Source: Bradyrhizobium sp. CB3481
Lineage (GTDB): Bacteria; Pseudomonadota; Alphaproteobacteria; Rhizobiales; Xanthobacteraceae
Assembly: GCF_029714305.1 (NCBI RefSeq)
Contig: NZ_CP121647.1
Span: 1,942,501-2,006,500, forward strand
Length of the DNA stretch: 64,000 bases
Direction of reading: 5' to 3'
The notes beneath the pieces are model-generated. The model saw nothing but the letters and a program-made list of their open reading frames with translations. It did no database searches and was not told where the DNA came from. Made by a program: the position numbers and the translations under genes. Shown one piece after another: positions 1-8,015 of the stretch; position 1 is the first letter of the stretch; each line of letters begins with the position of its first letter.

Positions 1-22
1 AATGAACTGAGGGCCAGGCATC

Positions 23-397
23 TTGAACCAGCGCAAAGTCGTTTTTGTCGTTGATGACGACCCATCGATGCTTAAGGGCATGCGACGGTTGCTCAAGCAA
101 CATGGTTTTGACACGGTGCCGTTCGAAACGGCCAAGGCCTTGCAGGATCACGATGATTTCGCGCAGGCCTTCTGTCTCATCCTCGACATCAATCTCGGCG
201 ACGGATCGGGTATCGAACTGCGCCATCGGTTGGCGGAAGCGGGCGTGTCCCTGCCTGTGATCTACATCACGGGCAACGACAGCGACGCGACGCGGATGGC
301 CGCCATGGCCTCTGGCTGTGTCGCCTACCTGACAAAGCCGTTCACGGCGCAGTCGCTGATCGAGCCGATCAGTCGTGCGGCCGCTTGCGTTGAATAG
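23..397 (+). CDS. Receiver-only response regulator, FixJ-like
   Basis: A single CheY-like receiver domain of 124 residues with no output domain. The acidic pocket (D11-D13), the phospho-acceptor D55 in LILDINL, T83 and K105 in the TKPF motif are all present. The sequence is closest in style to the receivers of FixJ/NodW-type regulators, whose full proteins are about 200 residues and end in a LuxR-type HTH; here a stop follows directly after the receiver. The start is a TTG, since no ATG gives the intact N-terminal strand. It may pass phosphate to a partner or act as a phosphate sink. A FixL-like kinase gene lies about 9 kb away at 9208. The pairing is inference. Confidence 0.85.
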   Translation: MNQRKVVFVVDDDPSMLKGMRRLLKQHGFDTVPFETAKALQDHDDFAQAFCLILDINLGDGSGIELRHRLAEAGVSLPVIYITGNDSDATRMAAMASGCVAYLTKPFTAQSLIEPISRAAACVE

Positions 398-418
398 GGC
401 TGCGGGAAGCTGTTCCGC

Positions 419-994
419 TCATTCCTCAATGTTCTGCTCGAAGACCTTTATCGGTGCGCCGTTGCGGGCCGCTGCGAACCGATTGAGCGGCAGTGTTGTC
501 GTGACTGCGAGCATATTGGTATCGACGACCTCGATTGTGAGATCGCTGCCATTCTCCATGTTGCGAAGCCATTCCGGTTTGACGAGATCACCGGCGATAC
601 AGGTGTTCGTCAGACACCAGGTGAAGGGGAGCTTGTACGCCATGCCCTTATCGACGATGAGCTTGACGCCGGCGGGCATGTAGAGTCCCACGGGCAAAAA
701 CACTTGCAGTCTTGCGACGCTGTCTCCTTCGCGCTCGACAACATACACGCGCACCGCGCTCTGGCCGGTTTCGAAATCGCCGCCGATCGTCGTGCGGCAG
801 ATCGTCTTGCTGCCGCCCGGCTTGAAGCAGACCTTCTCCCAGTCACCGTATTTGATGGCACGGGCCTCGCGTTGGCCGCGAAGGGCGAATTCGTCCACTC
901 CGGGTTTGGCAGCCTGCTGCGCGTTCACCCTGCCGGACGCTGCCAATGCGAGGATTGCTCCGAGTAGGGCGCCGGGCAGTGCTGAGTGCCGCAT
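419..994 (-). CDS. Invasion-associated locus B (IalB) family exported protein
   Basis: A 191-residue protein with a signal peptide (hydrophobic residues 6-20, cleavage near VNAQ) followed by an IalB-like domain. Supporting features are the YGDWEKVC opening, spaced cysteines (CFKPG, TIC, WCLTNTC) and a conserved LPVGLYMPAGV-like segment. IalB proteins are small periplasmic or surface beta-rich proteins of alphaproteobacteria, first described in Bartonella invasion; in free-living species their role is unclear. The open frame runs further upstream, but that part is antisense to the hydrolase gene; the ATG at 994 gives the signal peptide and sits 5 bp past the hydrolase stop codon. The two genes are probably one transcript. 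Confidence 0.8.
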   Translation of the reverse strand: MRHSALPGALLGAILALAASGRVNAQQAAKPGVDEFALRGQREARAIKYGDWEKVCFKPGGSKTICRTTIGGDFETGQSAVRVYVVEREGDSVARLQVFLPVGLYMPAGVKLIVDKGMAYKLPFTWCLTNTCIAGDLVKPEWLRNMENGSDLTIEVVDTNMLAVTTTLPLNRFAAARNGAPIKVFEQNIEE

Positions 995-999
995 CGTCC

Positions 1000-1875
1000 T
1001 CACTTGTGCTTGTCCAGGAAGGCGCTGACGAGCGGCGACCAGATTGGCACGGCATCCGCTGCGCCGATGAAGAAATGACCCTCGGTGCCGTGCGGCGGAA
1101 ACAGGTGATATTCGGCATTGCCGCCCGCACCCGTGAACGCCGCATACATCCGCTTGGAGAGTTCGGGTCCGAAGAAGCTGTCGTTCTCGATGTAAATCCA
1201 GAGCATCGGAATGCGGGAGGTGCGCCCGAATGCGCCAGTCGCTTCGACCAGCTTGTCGGGCGCGCAATTGTTGTTCGGCCTGTCGCCGACGCGGCCGCCA
1301 CGCCCGGCCGCAAAAGCGATGATCGCCTTCACCGGCGGCGGGTTGACGCTTGACAGTGCAATCGAACCCCAGCCGCCCGCGGATTGGCCGATCACGATGA
1401 CATGGTCGGGCACGATCCGCCTCAGCCTTGTCATATACTCGATGATCCAGAGATTGAGCTGGGCCGCCGCAAGCCCTGCGTCGCGGAAATTGGGATTGCT
1501 GCATTTGCCGATCTTGGAGAAGAACACGGTGAATAGCCCGGCCTCAGGCACGTCGAGAGCCGCCGCGCCGTAGCCGGGACCCGCAGGCGCTACCACCATG
1601 TAGCCGCGCCGCGCAAACCACATCGCGGCGTCGCGGAATTCGACCGGTGGAAACAAGCTGCGCTGCACCGGATCGAGCGCTACGCCGTGATTCATGATCG
1701 CCAGTGGGAAGGGGCCATTGCCGATCGGGCGCACGACATAGGCGATGGTGGGTGCGGGAAGTGGCAGCGCCCACATCTCCTCCTGCAGCCGAGGCGGATC
1801 ATCGGATGCCGCCGCGAGCGAGGCACTCGCGACAGCCATCGCGATGAGGAAACATCTCCATGCGCGGCGATGCAT
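1000..1875 (-). CDS. Secreted alpha/beta hydrolase (dienelactone-hydrolase-like)
   Basis: A 291-residue alpha/beta hydrolase with a signal peptide (residues 1-23). The nucleophile elbow GQSAGGWG places the catalytic serine near residue 165. An NHG motif near residue 63 is a likely oxyanion-hole element, and a C-terminal HGTEGHFF segment can supply the catalytic histidine. The family includes lipases, esterases and dienelactone hydrolases acting in the periplasm or outside the cell; the substrate cannot be read from the sequence. The ATG at 1875 was chosen over a longer frame because it begins the signal peptide. It is divergent from the sulP-like gene, and the FixK-type box at 1930-1943 lies between them. 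Confidence 0.75.
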   Translation of the reverse strand: MHRRAWRCFLIAMAVASASLAAASDDPPRLQEEMWALPLPAPTIAYVVRPIGNGPFPLAIMNHGVALDPVQRSLFPPVEFRDAAMWFARRGYMVVAPAGPGYGAAALDVPEAGLFTVFFSKIGKCSNPNFRDAGLAAAQLNLWIIEYMTRLRRIVPDHVIVIGQSAGGWGSIALSSVNPPPVKAIIAFAAGRGGRVGDRPNNNCAPDKLVEATGAFGRTSRIPMLWIYIENDSFFGPELSKRMYAAFTGAGGNAEYHLFPPHGTEGHFFIGAADAVPIWSPLVSAFLDKHK

Positions 1876-1929
1876 GCTGTGTTCCGGTTTGAGACGTGAG
1901 CAAAAGTCTTTGCTGCGAGCGGAAAAGGC

Positions 1930-1943
1930 TTGATCTAAATCAA
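1930..1943. promoter_or_regulatory. FixK/FNR box 1 (TTGATCTAAATCAA)
   Basis: A perfect TTGAT-N4-ATCAA palindrome, the consensus for FNR/FixK/AadR-type regulators. It lies 62 bp before the sulP-like ATG at 2006, so a class II (-41.5) position would start transcription near 1978. It is also 54 bp upstream of the divergent hydrolase start and could serve both. Confidence 0.75.
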
Positions 1944-2005
1944 CGGACTCATGGCCGTCAGCAGGACCTTGCCGCAGGAGGAGATTTCCGAAACCGGGGC
2001 CGGGC

Positions 2006-3679
2006 ATGAAATCGAAGCGGCCAAAATTCATTCCGCCCGCCGAATGGCTCGCCGCTTACAAGATTTCCTGGTTGGGCGCTGACATCATCGCAGGCGTTAC
2101 GCTCGCAGCCTACGCGATTCCGGTCTCGCTGGCCTATGCGGCGCTTGCGGGTCTGCCGCCTCAAGTCGGGATTTACGGCTACATGCTCGGCGGCATTGGC
2201 TATGCGCTGCTCGGCTCCTCCAGGCAACTGGCGGTCGGCCCGACTTCGGCAATCTCACTGATGATTGCGGCCACGGTCGGACCGCTCGCCGCCGGCGATG
2301 GCGTCCGCTACGCGCAGATCGCAAGTCTTACGGCGGCTGCGGTCGCACTGCTCTGCCTGGTCGCATGGCTGTTCAGGCTCAGCATGCTGGTGCGTCTCAT
2401 TAGCGACAGCATCCTCGTAGGCTTCAAGGCGGGGGCAGGCCTCACCATCATCATGACTCAGTTGCCGGGCCTGTTCGGGGTGGCCGGCGGCGGGCGCAAT
2501 TTCTTCGACCGCGCCGTCAAGCTTGTCGGTCAGCTCGGTGATATCAACCTGATTGTGCTCGCAATTGGTCTTGCAGCGATCGTGCTGTTGCTGCTTGGCG
2601 CTCGGTTCTTGCCGGGAAGACCCGTCGGGCTCGCTGTCGTGATCCTGTCCATCCTCATCGCGACAATCCTTGGGTTGCCTGCGCAGGGCGTCGCGGTTAC
2701 CGGAGAGATACCGAAGGGGCTGCCAAGTCTGGCCATGCCGACCTTCGGCCTGCTGGAGCCTGACGAATTGTTTCCGCTTGCTGCCGGCATTTTGCTGCTG
2801 GCCTATGTTGAAGGTGTCTCAGCCGCGCGAAGCTTCGCAGCCAAACATGATTACCCCCTCGATGTGCGGCAGGAGTTCTTGGGGTTGGGCGCCGCAAACC
2901 TCGCGGTATCGCTGGGTCACGGTTATCCCGTCGCGGGCGGACTATCGCAGTCGGCGGTCAACGATCAGGCCGGAGCCCGCACGCCGCTTGCGCTGATCCT
3001 CTGTTCGGCCACGCTAGCGATCTGCCTGCTCTTTCTTACCGGATTACTGACGAACCTTCCAAAGGCGGTGCTCGCAGCGATCGTTTTCACCGCGGTCTAC
3101 AAGCTTGTCGACGTCGCAGCACTCGTCCGCATGTGGCGGATCAGCCGGATCGATTTTTACGCTGCGGCGATTGCACTGGCCTCGGTGCTGCTGCTCGGTA
3201 TCCTGCAAGGTATATTGCTCGCCGCGCTCGCTTCGATCTTCCTTCTCCTGGCGCGCGCCTCGCAGCCCAACGTGGCATTCCTCGGCCGCCTGCCTGGAAC
3301 GGGCCGTTATGCCGACAGCGCACGTAACCCGGATGTCGAGCCGCTCGTTGGCATCATCGCATTCCGTCCCGAAGCGTCACTGCTTTACATCAATGCCGAG
3401 ACTGTCCTGGAGACGGTGCTGGCGAGAGTCCACGCGACGCCAGATACGAAGTTGGTAATCTGCGGCCTCTCGTCCTCGCCGTTCATCGATCTCGCTGGCG
3501 CCAAAATGCTGCACGATCTTCATGGCGAGCTTTCCGCACGCGGCATCGCGTTCCAGATCGTCGGCGCCCGCGGACAGGTTCGCGACGTTCTGCAAGCAGA
3601 CGGGCTGGCAAACAAGACCGACAGCGCCAATTGGACCCGGCGGATGGATAGTGTGCTCGGTGATCTCAAGGGCGATTGA
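2006..3679 (+). CDS. SulP-family anion permease with STAS domain
   Basis: A 557-residue SLC26/SulP transporter. The N-terminal core (about residues 20-410) has 10 or more hydrophobic segments, with the family-typical AYAIPVSLAYAALAGLPPQ stretch near residue 35. The C-terminal cytoplasmic STAS domain (about 440-550) contains the conserved FIDLAGAKMLHDLH region. Family members move sulfate, bicarbonate or other anions across the inner membrane, by proton or sodium symport or by exchange; the anion here is not evident. The length is normal. It follows FixK box 1 at an activating distance, which suggests induction at low oxygen. It stands alone as a transcription unit. Confidence 0.9.
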   Translation: MKSKRPKFIPPAEWLAAYKISWLGADIIAGVTLAAYAIPVSLAYAALAGLPPQVGIYGYMLGGIGYALLGSSRQLAVGPTSAISLMIAATVGPLAAGDGVRYAQIASLTAAAVALLCLVAWLFRLSMLVRLISDSILVGFKAGAGLTIIMTQLPGLFGVAGGGRNFFDRAVKLVGQLGDINLIVLAIGLAAIVLLLLGARFLPGRPVGLAVVILSILIATILGLPAQGVAVTGEIPKGLPSLAMPTFGLLEPDELFPLAAGILLLAYVEGVSAARSFAAKHDYPLDVRQEFLGLGAANLAVSLGHGYPVAGGLSQSAVNDQAGARTPLALILCSATLAICLLFLTGLLTNLPKAVLAAIVFTAVYKLVDVAALVRMWRISRIDFYAAAIALASVLLLGILQGILLAALASIFLLLARASQPNVAFLGRLPGTGRYADSARNPDVEPLVGIIAFRPEASLLYINAETVLETVLARVHATPDTKLVICGLSSSPFIDLAGAKMLHDLHGELSARGIAFQIVGARGQVRDVLQADGLANKTDSANWTRRMDSVLGDLKGD

Positions 3680-3735
3680 TCCCGCGCCATCGCGACATAC
3701 CGAACCTGCGGCACCGCGCTCAAGACCAGCATTCG

Positions 3736-3749
3736 TTGACTTGGATCAA
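3736..3749. promoter_or_regulatory. FixK/FNR box 2 (TTGACTTGGATCAA)
   Basis: Matches TTGA-N6-TCAA with one deviation from the longer palindrome. It lies 142 bp before the ATG at 3892, the most distant of the six boxes, and 57 bp after the sulP-like stop. The stretch 3680-3891 has no other recognisable feature. Confidence 0.65.
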
Positions 3750-3891
3750 AGTCCATCATGAGGGCCAGCCCGAGCATCGGCAACGCGCCTGCGCAGACTT
3801 GGAAAGCAAGACGATCCTTGCGCAATGGGCGGCCTGCATTTCCGAGCCCGGGGTCATGGTGGCATGGGCTCAAGCCTGAAAAGGAAGCGTG

Positions 3892-4329
3892 ATGACGAAA
3901 TATCGAAGGATTGTGCTGGCCGTGACGCTGGCATTTCTGGCTTCAGCCGGCTTGGTGACATCCAGTCTGGCCGAGGTCGGCCAGGTCGCCGTCGTCTTCA
4001 CCAAGGGCGGTTTCATCGTCGGCGTAGGCGGTGGGCAGGGCGTGCTGACCTTTCGCGGCAGAAAATATCCTTTCACCGTATCGGGCATGAGCGTCGGTTT
4101 CACGATCGGCGCCTCGACCAGCAAGTTCGTCGGCAGGGCCTTGAATCTGCGCAGCCCCGGAGACCTGGCCGGCAGCTATGCTGTGGGCGGCGCGGGTGGC
4201 GCGCTCGCGGCCGGGGCAGGCGGTGTGCAATTGCAGAACGCCAATGGCGTGATCCTCCAGCTCAGTGGCCCGCGGGTCGGCGTTGAGGCCTCGGCGGCGG
4301 TGGGAGGCGTCACCATCACGATGCAATGA
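3892..4329 (+). CDS. Small secreted glycine-rich protein (paralogue of 15228-15656)
   Basis: A 145-residue protein with a signal peptide (hydrophobic residues 8-22, cleavage after SLA). The mature part is rich in glycine and beta-prone: GGGQGVLTFRGRKYPFTV, then VSGMSVGFTIGAST, and a C-terminal SGPRVGVEAS segment. Most of these segments recur in the protein at 15228, so the two are clear paralogues. A family is not recognised with certainty; the repeated Gly-rich strands recall small periplasmic beta proteins of the EipA/SYLF kind, which is only a resemblance. The ATG at 3892 is preferred over GTG at 3889 because of the AAGGAA site at 3881. FixK box 2 lies upstream. Confidence 0.8.
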   Translation: MTKYRRIVLAVTLAFLASAGLVTSSLAEVGQVAVVFTKGGFIVGVGGGQGVLTFRGRKYPFTVSGMSVGFTIGASTSKFVGRALNLRSPGDLAGSYAVGGAGGALAAGAGGVQLQNANGVILQLSGPRVGVEASAAVGGVTITMQ

Positions 4330-4337
4330 TCGACGCG

Positions 4338-4378
4338 GCGGGAGCCTGCCTTGAAAACCGGTCTTGGGCGACTCCCGC
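4338..4378. terminator. Possible bidirectional terminator hairpin
   Basis: An inverted repeat GCGGGAG (4338-4344) / CTCCCGC (4372-4378) in the 56-bp gap between two convergent genes. The loop is long (27 nt) and there is no clear T tract, so the call is tentative. Confidence 0.35.
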
Positions 4379-4385
4379 TGTTCGG

Positions 4386-5186
4386 TCAGTAGCGTTCCTC
4401 GACGAAGGTCATTCTGCGCAGACTTGCTTGATCGTCATAGTGGCCCTTATTGGAGCGCTTCGGCAGCCTGACCTTGTCGCGCGCGATCTTCTTGTACGGG
4501 ATTGTCTTGAGGATGTGCGAGATGACATTGAGGCGCGCCCGCCGCTTGTCGTCCGAGCGGATCAGCCGCCACGGCGCGTGCTTGGTGTCGGTCGCCTCCA
4601 GCATCATGTCGCGGGCGCGTGAGTAGTCATACCAGCGGCCGAACGATTCAGTATCCATGGGGCTGAGCTTCCACTGCCGCAGCGGATCCTCGATGCGCGC
4701 ATTGAAGCGGATTTCCTGCTCCTGCATCCCGACCTCGAGCCATAGCTTGATCAGGATGATGCCGCTCTCAACGGCAAATCTCTCGACCTGGGGACATAGT
4801 TCCAGGAAGCGCTCGTGCTCCTCCGGACTGCAAAAGCCCATGACATATTCCACGCCGGCGCGGTTGTACCAGCTTCGGTCGAAGATCACGATCTCGCCGC
4901 CGGCCGGAAATTGCTCGATGTAGCGCTGCATGAACAACTGGCTCTTCTGCCGGTCCGAAGGCGCGGGCAGGGCGCAGACGCGGAATACCCGCGGGCTCAC
5001 CTTTTCGGTGAGCGCCTTGATGGTGCCGCCCTTGCCAGCGGCGTCCCGGCCCTCGAACAGGATGATCACCCGTAGCTTGCTGGCCTTCACCCACTCCTGC
5101 AAATGGCAGAGCTGAACCTGCAGCTTGCGCAGTTCCTTCTCATATTCCTTACGCTTCATCTTCGGCGCAACGTCATCCTTGGCCAT
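4386..5186 (-). CDS. ppk2: Polyphosphate kinase 2 (PPK2)
   Basis: A 266-residue PPK2-family kinase. It has the Walker A segment GRDAAGKGG (residues 46-54), a Walker-B-like FDRSWYNR (102-109) and the lid region that follows, all in family order. PPK2 enzymes use inorganic polyphosphate to phosphorylate nucleoside mono- or diphosphates, and the reverse reaction can make polyphosphate; the sequence alone does not tell class I from II or III, though the single short domain fits class I or III. The frame extends upstream, but ATG 5186 gives the usual family N-terminus. It follows the gene at 5221-5673 by 34 bp on the same strand and is probably cotranscribed with it. Confidence 0.92.
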   Translation of the reverse strand: MAKDDVAPKMKRKEYEKELRKLQVQLCHLQEWVKASKLRVIILFEGRDAAGKGGTIKALTEKVSPRVFRVCALPAPSDRQKSQLFMQRYIEQFPAGGEIVIFDRSWYNRAGVEYVMGFCSPEEHERFLELCPQVERFAVESGIILIKLWLEVGMQEQEIRFNARIEDPLRQWKLSPMDTESFGRWYDYSRARDMMLEATDTKHAPWRLIRSDDKRRARLNVISHILKTIPYKKIARDKVRLPKRSNKGHYDDQASLRRMTFVEERY

Positions 5187-5220
5187 ACGCAATGATCCAA
5201 ATGACCCGAATTTCAAACGG

Positions 5221-5673
5221 CTAGCCGTCCCAACTGATCGTGATGCTGATGTCGCCCGGCACGCCACCGGGGAAGTCGATGATCTGGTAGCGGATGCGAT
5301 ACCCGCGCGGCTGCAGATAATCGCTCCACAGCTGATAGATTTCCTTGGGGATGCCGGTGAGCGTCTTCTCCCAGCCGCTCTCCATCTGGTTGATGGCGCG
5401 GCCCTTGTCGGTGCATAGCGAGTTCGGGAAGCGGTAGACCTGCACCTCGGAAAGGCCATTGCGCACCGCGCGCTGAATCACGGTGGAGGCCAGCTTGACC
5501 TTCTCATCTTCGGACAGGCCCGACGGTTTGCTGAGCTTGTCGATCAACGCGCGCTTTTCGGCTTCCGCGGCCGCAAAACGCTTGGCGTGCTCTTCGGCTT
5601 TCTGAGCTTCCTTCAACGCCGCCTGCTGCTGAATGTCCTTCGCGCTGGGGATCAGATCATCGATCTTGGGCAT
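5221..5673 (-). CDS. Conserved hypothetical protein with N-terminal coiled coil
   Basis: A 150-residue cytoplasmic protein with no signal peptide. Residues 12-45 are rich in Ala, Lys, Glu and Gln and look like a coiled coil. The C-terminal half (about 70-150) is a mixed region with QVYRFPNSLCTDKGRAI and a final FPGGVPGDISITISW strand. No named family is recognised. The ATG at 5673 has a GGAGA site 7 nt upstream. It precedes ppk2 on the same strand, suggesting a two-gene operon, and its promoter region shares FixK box 3 with the divergent gene at 5836. Confidence 0.7.
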   Translation of the reverse strand: MPKIDDLIPSAKDIQQQAALKEAQKAEEHAKRFAAAEAEKRALIDKLSKPSGLSEDEKVKLASTVIQRAVRNGLSEVQVYRFPNSLCTDKGRAINQMESGWEKTLTGIPKEIYQLWSDYLQPRGYRIRYQIIDFPGGVPGDISITISWDG

Positions 5674-5744
5674 GGCTAATCTCTCCGGGGTAACCGCTGG
5701 CGCTCGGCCGGCTTCAAGCTAGAGCCGCCGGCGCGGGGCACCCT

Positions 5745-5758
5745 TTGATTCAGATCAA
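5745..5758. promoter_or_regulatory. FixK/FNR box 3 (TTGATTCAGATCAA)
   Basis: A perfect TTGAT-N4-ATCAA palindrome in the 162-bp gap between divergent genes. It is 77 bp from the TTG start at 5836 and 71 bp from the ATG at 5673, so it is placed to act on both transcripts. Confidence 0.75.
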
Positions 5759-5835
5759 GCGTTTGCTAGCCTGACCCAGCACTGTCCGGGATCAGGATTG
5801 CGCTGCGCCCAGACATCTGAAGGGGGAGAAGCGAT

Positions 5836-6282
5836 TTGACCGACCAGATGCATCCGGCGGCCCCGCATCATCTGCCGTTTTTCGTTCCCGGCCCGGACGG
5901 GTCGGACACCCTGATGCTGGTGATGGGGATATTCCTCGTCGCGACCGTTCTTTGGGTCGGCACCCTGTACTGGAAGCTGCACAGCCTGCCCGAGCGCATG
6001 GCGCACAGGACGCATAAGATGCAATTCGAGATCGTCGCCGTTCTCGGCCTGATCTCGCTCTTTACCCACATGCATATTTTCTGGATCGCGGGCCTGCTGC
6101 TCGCGATGATCGATCTGCCGGATTTCTCCACCCCGCTGCGCAGCATTGCCGGATCGGTCGAGCGCATTGCGGATGCCGCGCCGGACGGGCCCGGCATCGA
6201 GCCTTCCGAGGTCGAGACCAAGCCGGCTGCGCACCCCATCGGCAGGGCGGTTGCGAAGGAGGAGGCGGGCGGCCATGCTTGA
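5836..6282 (+). CDS. Inner-membrane protein, DUF3302-like (YiaW type)
   Basis: A 148-residue protein with two strong membrane segments (about residues 24-46 and 68-90) separated by a short polar linker (LPERMAHRTHKMQF), and a soluble acidic C-terminal tail. The layout and the LISLFTHMHIFWIAGLLLAMI segment resemble the DUF3302 proteins that accompany HlyD-family proteins, as in the E. coli YiaW/YiaV pair. It uses a TTG start with AGGGGGAG at 5821-5828. Its end overlaps the HlyD-family gene by 8 bp, so translation is coupled. The exact family assignment is from memory of the pattern and would need a profile search. Confidence 0.7.
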   Translation: MTDQMHPAAPHHLPFFVPGPDGSDTLMLVMGIFLVATVLWVGTLYWKLHSLPERMAHRTHKMQFEIVAVLGLISLFTHMHIFWIAGLLLAMIDLPDFSTPLRSIAGSVERIADAAPDGPGIEPSEVETKPAAHPIGRAVAKEEAGGHA

Positions 6283-7507
6283 GTTGATGATCTGCTCGCT
6301 GGTGACGATCGTGCCGGATTATCTCTACCGCCGCTATGCTCAGGGCAAACGGTTCGGCAAGGAGATCACCTTCTTCTCCGTCTGGTATGAGCTGCGCTGG
6401 GGCATCACCGGTTGCCTGATGCTGACGATCGCGCTGATCACGATGATTTTCTATTACCACCCGTCCACCTCGACTGCGGCGATCTATTTCCGCACCGTAC
6501 CGATCCTGCCCGAAGGCTCCGGCCGCGTGGCCGAAGTCAATGTCGGATTCAGCGAGGATGTAAAGAAGGGTGACGTCCTCTTCCGGCTCGACAGCTCGAA
6601 GCAGACAGCGGCGCTGGAAACTGCAAAGCGCAAGGTTGCCGAGGTCGAGGCGTCCTTCATTAGCGCGCGCGCCGATGTGGTGAAGGCGGAGGCCCAGGTC
6701 GGCGAAGCCAAGGCCAACCTGCAGCAGGCCAAGGACGAACTTGACGTGAAAACCGAGCTGCAGCGCCGCAATCCCGGCATCGTGCCGCAGCGTGATATCG
6801 AGAAGCTGCAGGTGTTGGTCGATCAGCGGCAGTCCGGCCTCGATGCGGCGAATGCTGTGAGGGAATCGGCCGCATTGCGCGTTTCGACTCTACTGCCAGC
6901 GGAGAAGGCGAGCGCCGAGGCCGCGCAGGCGCAGGCGCAGGTCGATCTCGACAAGACCTTTGTGCGTGCCGGCGTCGACGGCCGGGTCGAACAATTCCTG
7001 GTTCGTACCGGCGACATCGTGAATCAGTTGATGCGGCCGGCGGGCGTATTGATCCCAGAAGGTGCGGGGCGAAGCGTGCTGCAAGCCGGTTTCGGGCAAA
7101 TCGAGGCGCAGGTCATGAAGCCGGGCATGATCGCGGAAGCGACCTGCGTCTCGAGGCCCTGGGTCATCATTCCGCTCGTGGTCACGAATGTTCAAGACTA
7201 CATTGCCGCGGGTCAGTTCCGCGCCGGTGAGCAACTGGTCGATCCGCAAAGCCTGCGCCAGCCGGGCACGATCCTCGCCTTCCTCGAGCCGCTCTATAAG
7301 GGCGGGCTCGAAGGGGTGACGCCGGGCTCAAGCTGCATCGTCAACGCCTATACCAGCAATCACGATGTGATCACTGACCCCAAGACCGGTGCGCTGAAGG
7401 GCTTTGCCTTGCATGCCGTCGATGCGACCGGGCTCGTGCATGCGCTGCTGCTGCGCATCCAGGCGCTGCTGCTGCCGATCAAGACGCTGGTGCTTAGCGG
7501 TCACTGA
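6275..7507 (+). CDS. HlyD-family membrane fusion protein (YiaV-like)
   Basis: A 410-residue periplasmic adaptor. It starts with a membrane segment (about residues 5-22 and again 45-65), followed by a first biotinyl-lipoyl-like half (VAEVNVGFSEDVKKGDVLFRLD, given here in part), a long alpha-hairpin coiled coil (about 115-220, rich in Ala, Glu and Gln) and the second lipoyl half and beta barrel (GVDGRVEQFLVRTGDIV region). No ABC or MFS exporter and no outer-membrane channel lies beside it, so its partner is unknown. The ATG at 6275 follows an AAGGAGGAGG site inside the upstream gene. FixK box 3 probably drives the operon 5836-6275-7518. Confidence 0.88.
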   Translation: MLELMICSLVTIVPDYLYRRYAQGKRFGKEITFFSVWYELRWGITGCLMLTIALITMIFYYHPSTSTAAIYFRTVPILPEGSGRVAEVNVGFSEDVKKGDVLFRLDSSKQTAALETAKRKVAEVEASFISARADVVKAEAQVGEAKANLQQAKDELDVKTELQRRNPGIVPQRDIEKLQVLVDQRQSGLDAANAVRESAALRVSTLLPAEKASAEAAQAQAQVDLDKTFVRAGVDGRVEQFLVRTGDIVNQLMRPAGVLIPEGAGRSVLQAGFGQIEAQVMKPGMIAEATCVSRPWVIIPLVVTNVQDYIAAGQFRAGEQLVDPQSLRQPGTILAFLEPLYKGGLEGVTPGSSCIVNAYTSNHDVITDPKTGALKGFALHAVDATGLVHALLLRIQALLLPIKTLVLSGH

Positions 7508-7517
7508 AGGAAAGGCG

Positions 7518-7934
7518 ATGAAATCGATGTACCGAAATGCTGTGCTTTCCGCCTTGCTTGTAAGTGCGTCCTTCGTCATGCCGGATGCCGCCATTGCCTT
7601 CGATCTCAATGGCGCGTGGGTCAGCGATGCCGAGAACTGCGCCAAGGTTTTCGTTCGCAAGGGCGCGCAGGTGACTTTCACAGATATGTCCGACGTTTAT
7701 GGCGGCGGTTTCATCATCGACGGCGACCAGATCACGGGCAAGTACGCCCGCTGCCGGATCAGAGCGAAAAAGAACGAAGGTGCCGACATCAACCTGCTCG
7801 CGGCCTGTGCATCCGACATCATGCTGCAGAATGTGCAATTCAACCTCAAGGAAGTCGACGCCAACACCGTGATCCGGATGTTCCCGGGAATCGCAGGCAT
7901 GGAAATCAAGTATGCGCGCTGCCCCGCGCCTTAG
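7518..7934 (+). CDS. Small exported protein of unknown function
   Basis: A 138-residue protein with a signal peptide (hydrophobic residues 7-25, cleavage after AIA). The mature part starts FDLNGAWVSDAENCAKVF and holds four cysteines (in ENCAK, RCRIR, ACAS and RCPAP), which could form two disulfides in the periplasm. The opening looks like small lipocalin-like exported domains (xLxGxWxx), but this is a weak resemblance. It begins 10 bp after the HlyD-family gene with an AAGGAAAGG site, so it is the last gene of that operon. Confidence 0.75.
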   Translation: MKSMYRNAVLSALLVSASFVMPDAAIAFDLNGAWVSDAENCAKVFVRKGAQVTFTDMSDVYGGGFIIDGDQITGKYARCRIRAKKNEGADINLLAACASDIMLQNVQFNLKEVDANTVIRMFPGIAGMEIKYARCPAP

Positions 7935-7947
7935 CGGATAGGCCAGC

Positions 7948-7961
7948 TTGATTCATGTCAA
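7948..7961. promoter_or_regulatory. FixK/FNR box 4 (TTGATTCATGTCAA)
   Basis: Matches TTGA-N6-TCAA. It lies 54 bp before the ATG at 8016, a distance that fits a class II site at about -41.5 with a very short leader. Confidence 0.7.
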
Positions 7962-8015
7962 GCGTGGTCCCCGCGGATGCGCGCTCAAATGGGTACGCAT
8001 TCCATGGAGGAACTA

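Noticed and set aside
995..1504. N-terminal extension of the IalB-like protein to 361 residues
   Set aside because: The extra part is antisense to the hydrolase gene and destroys the signal peptide position.
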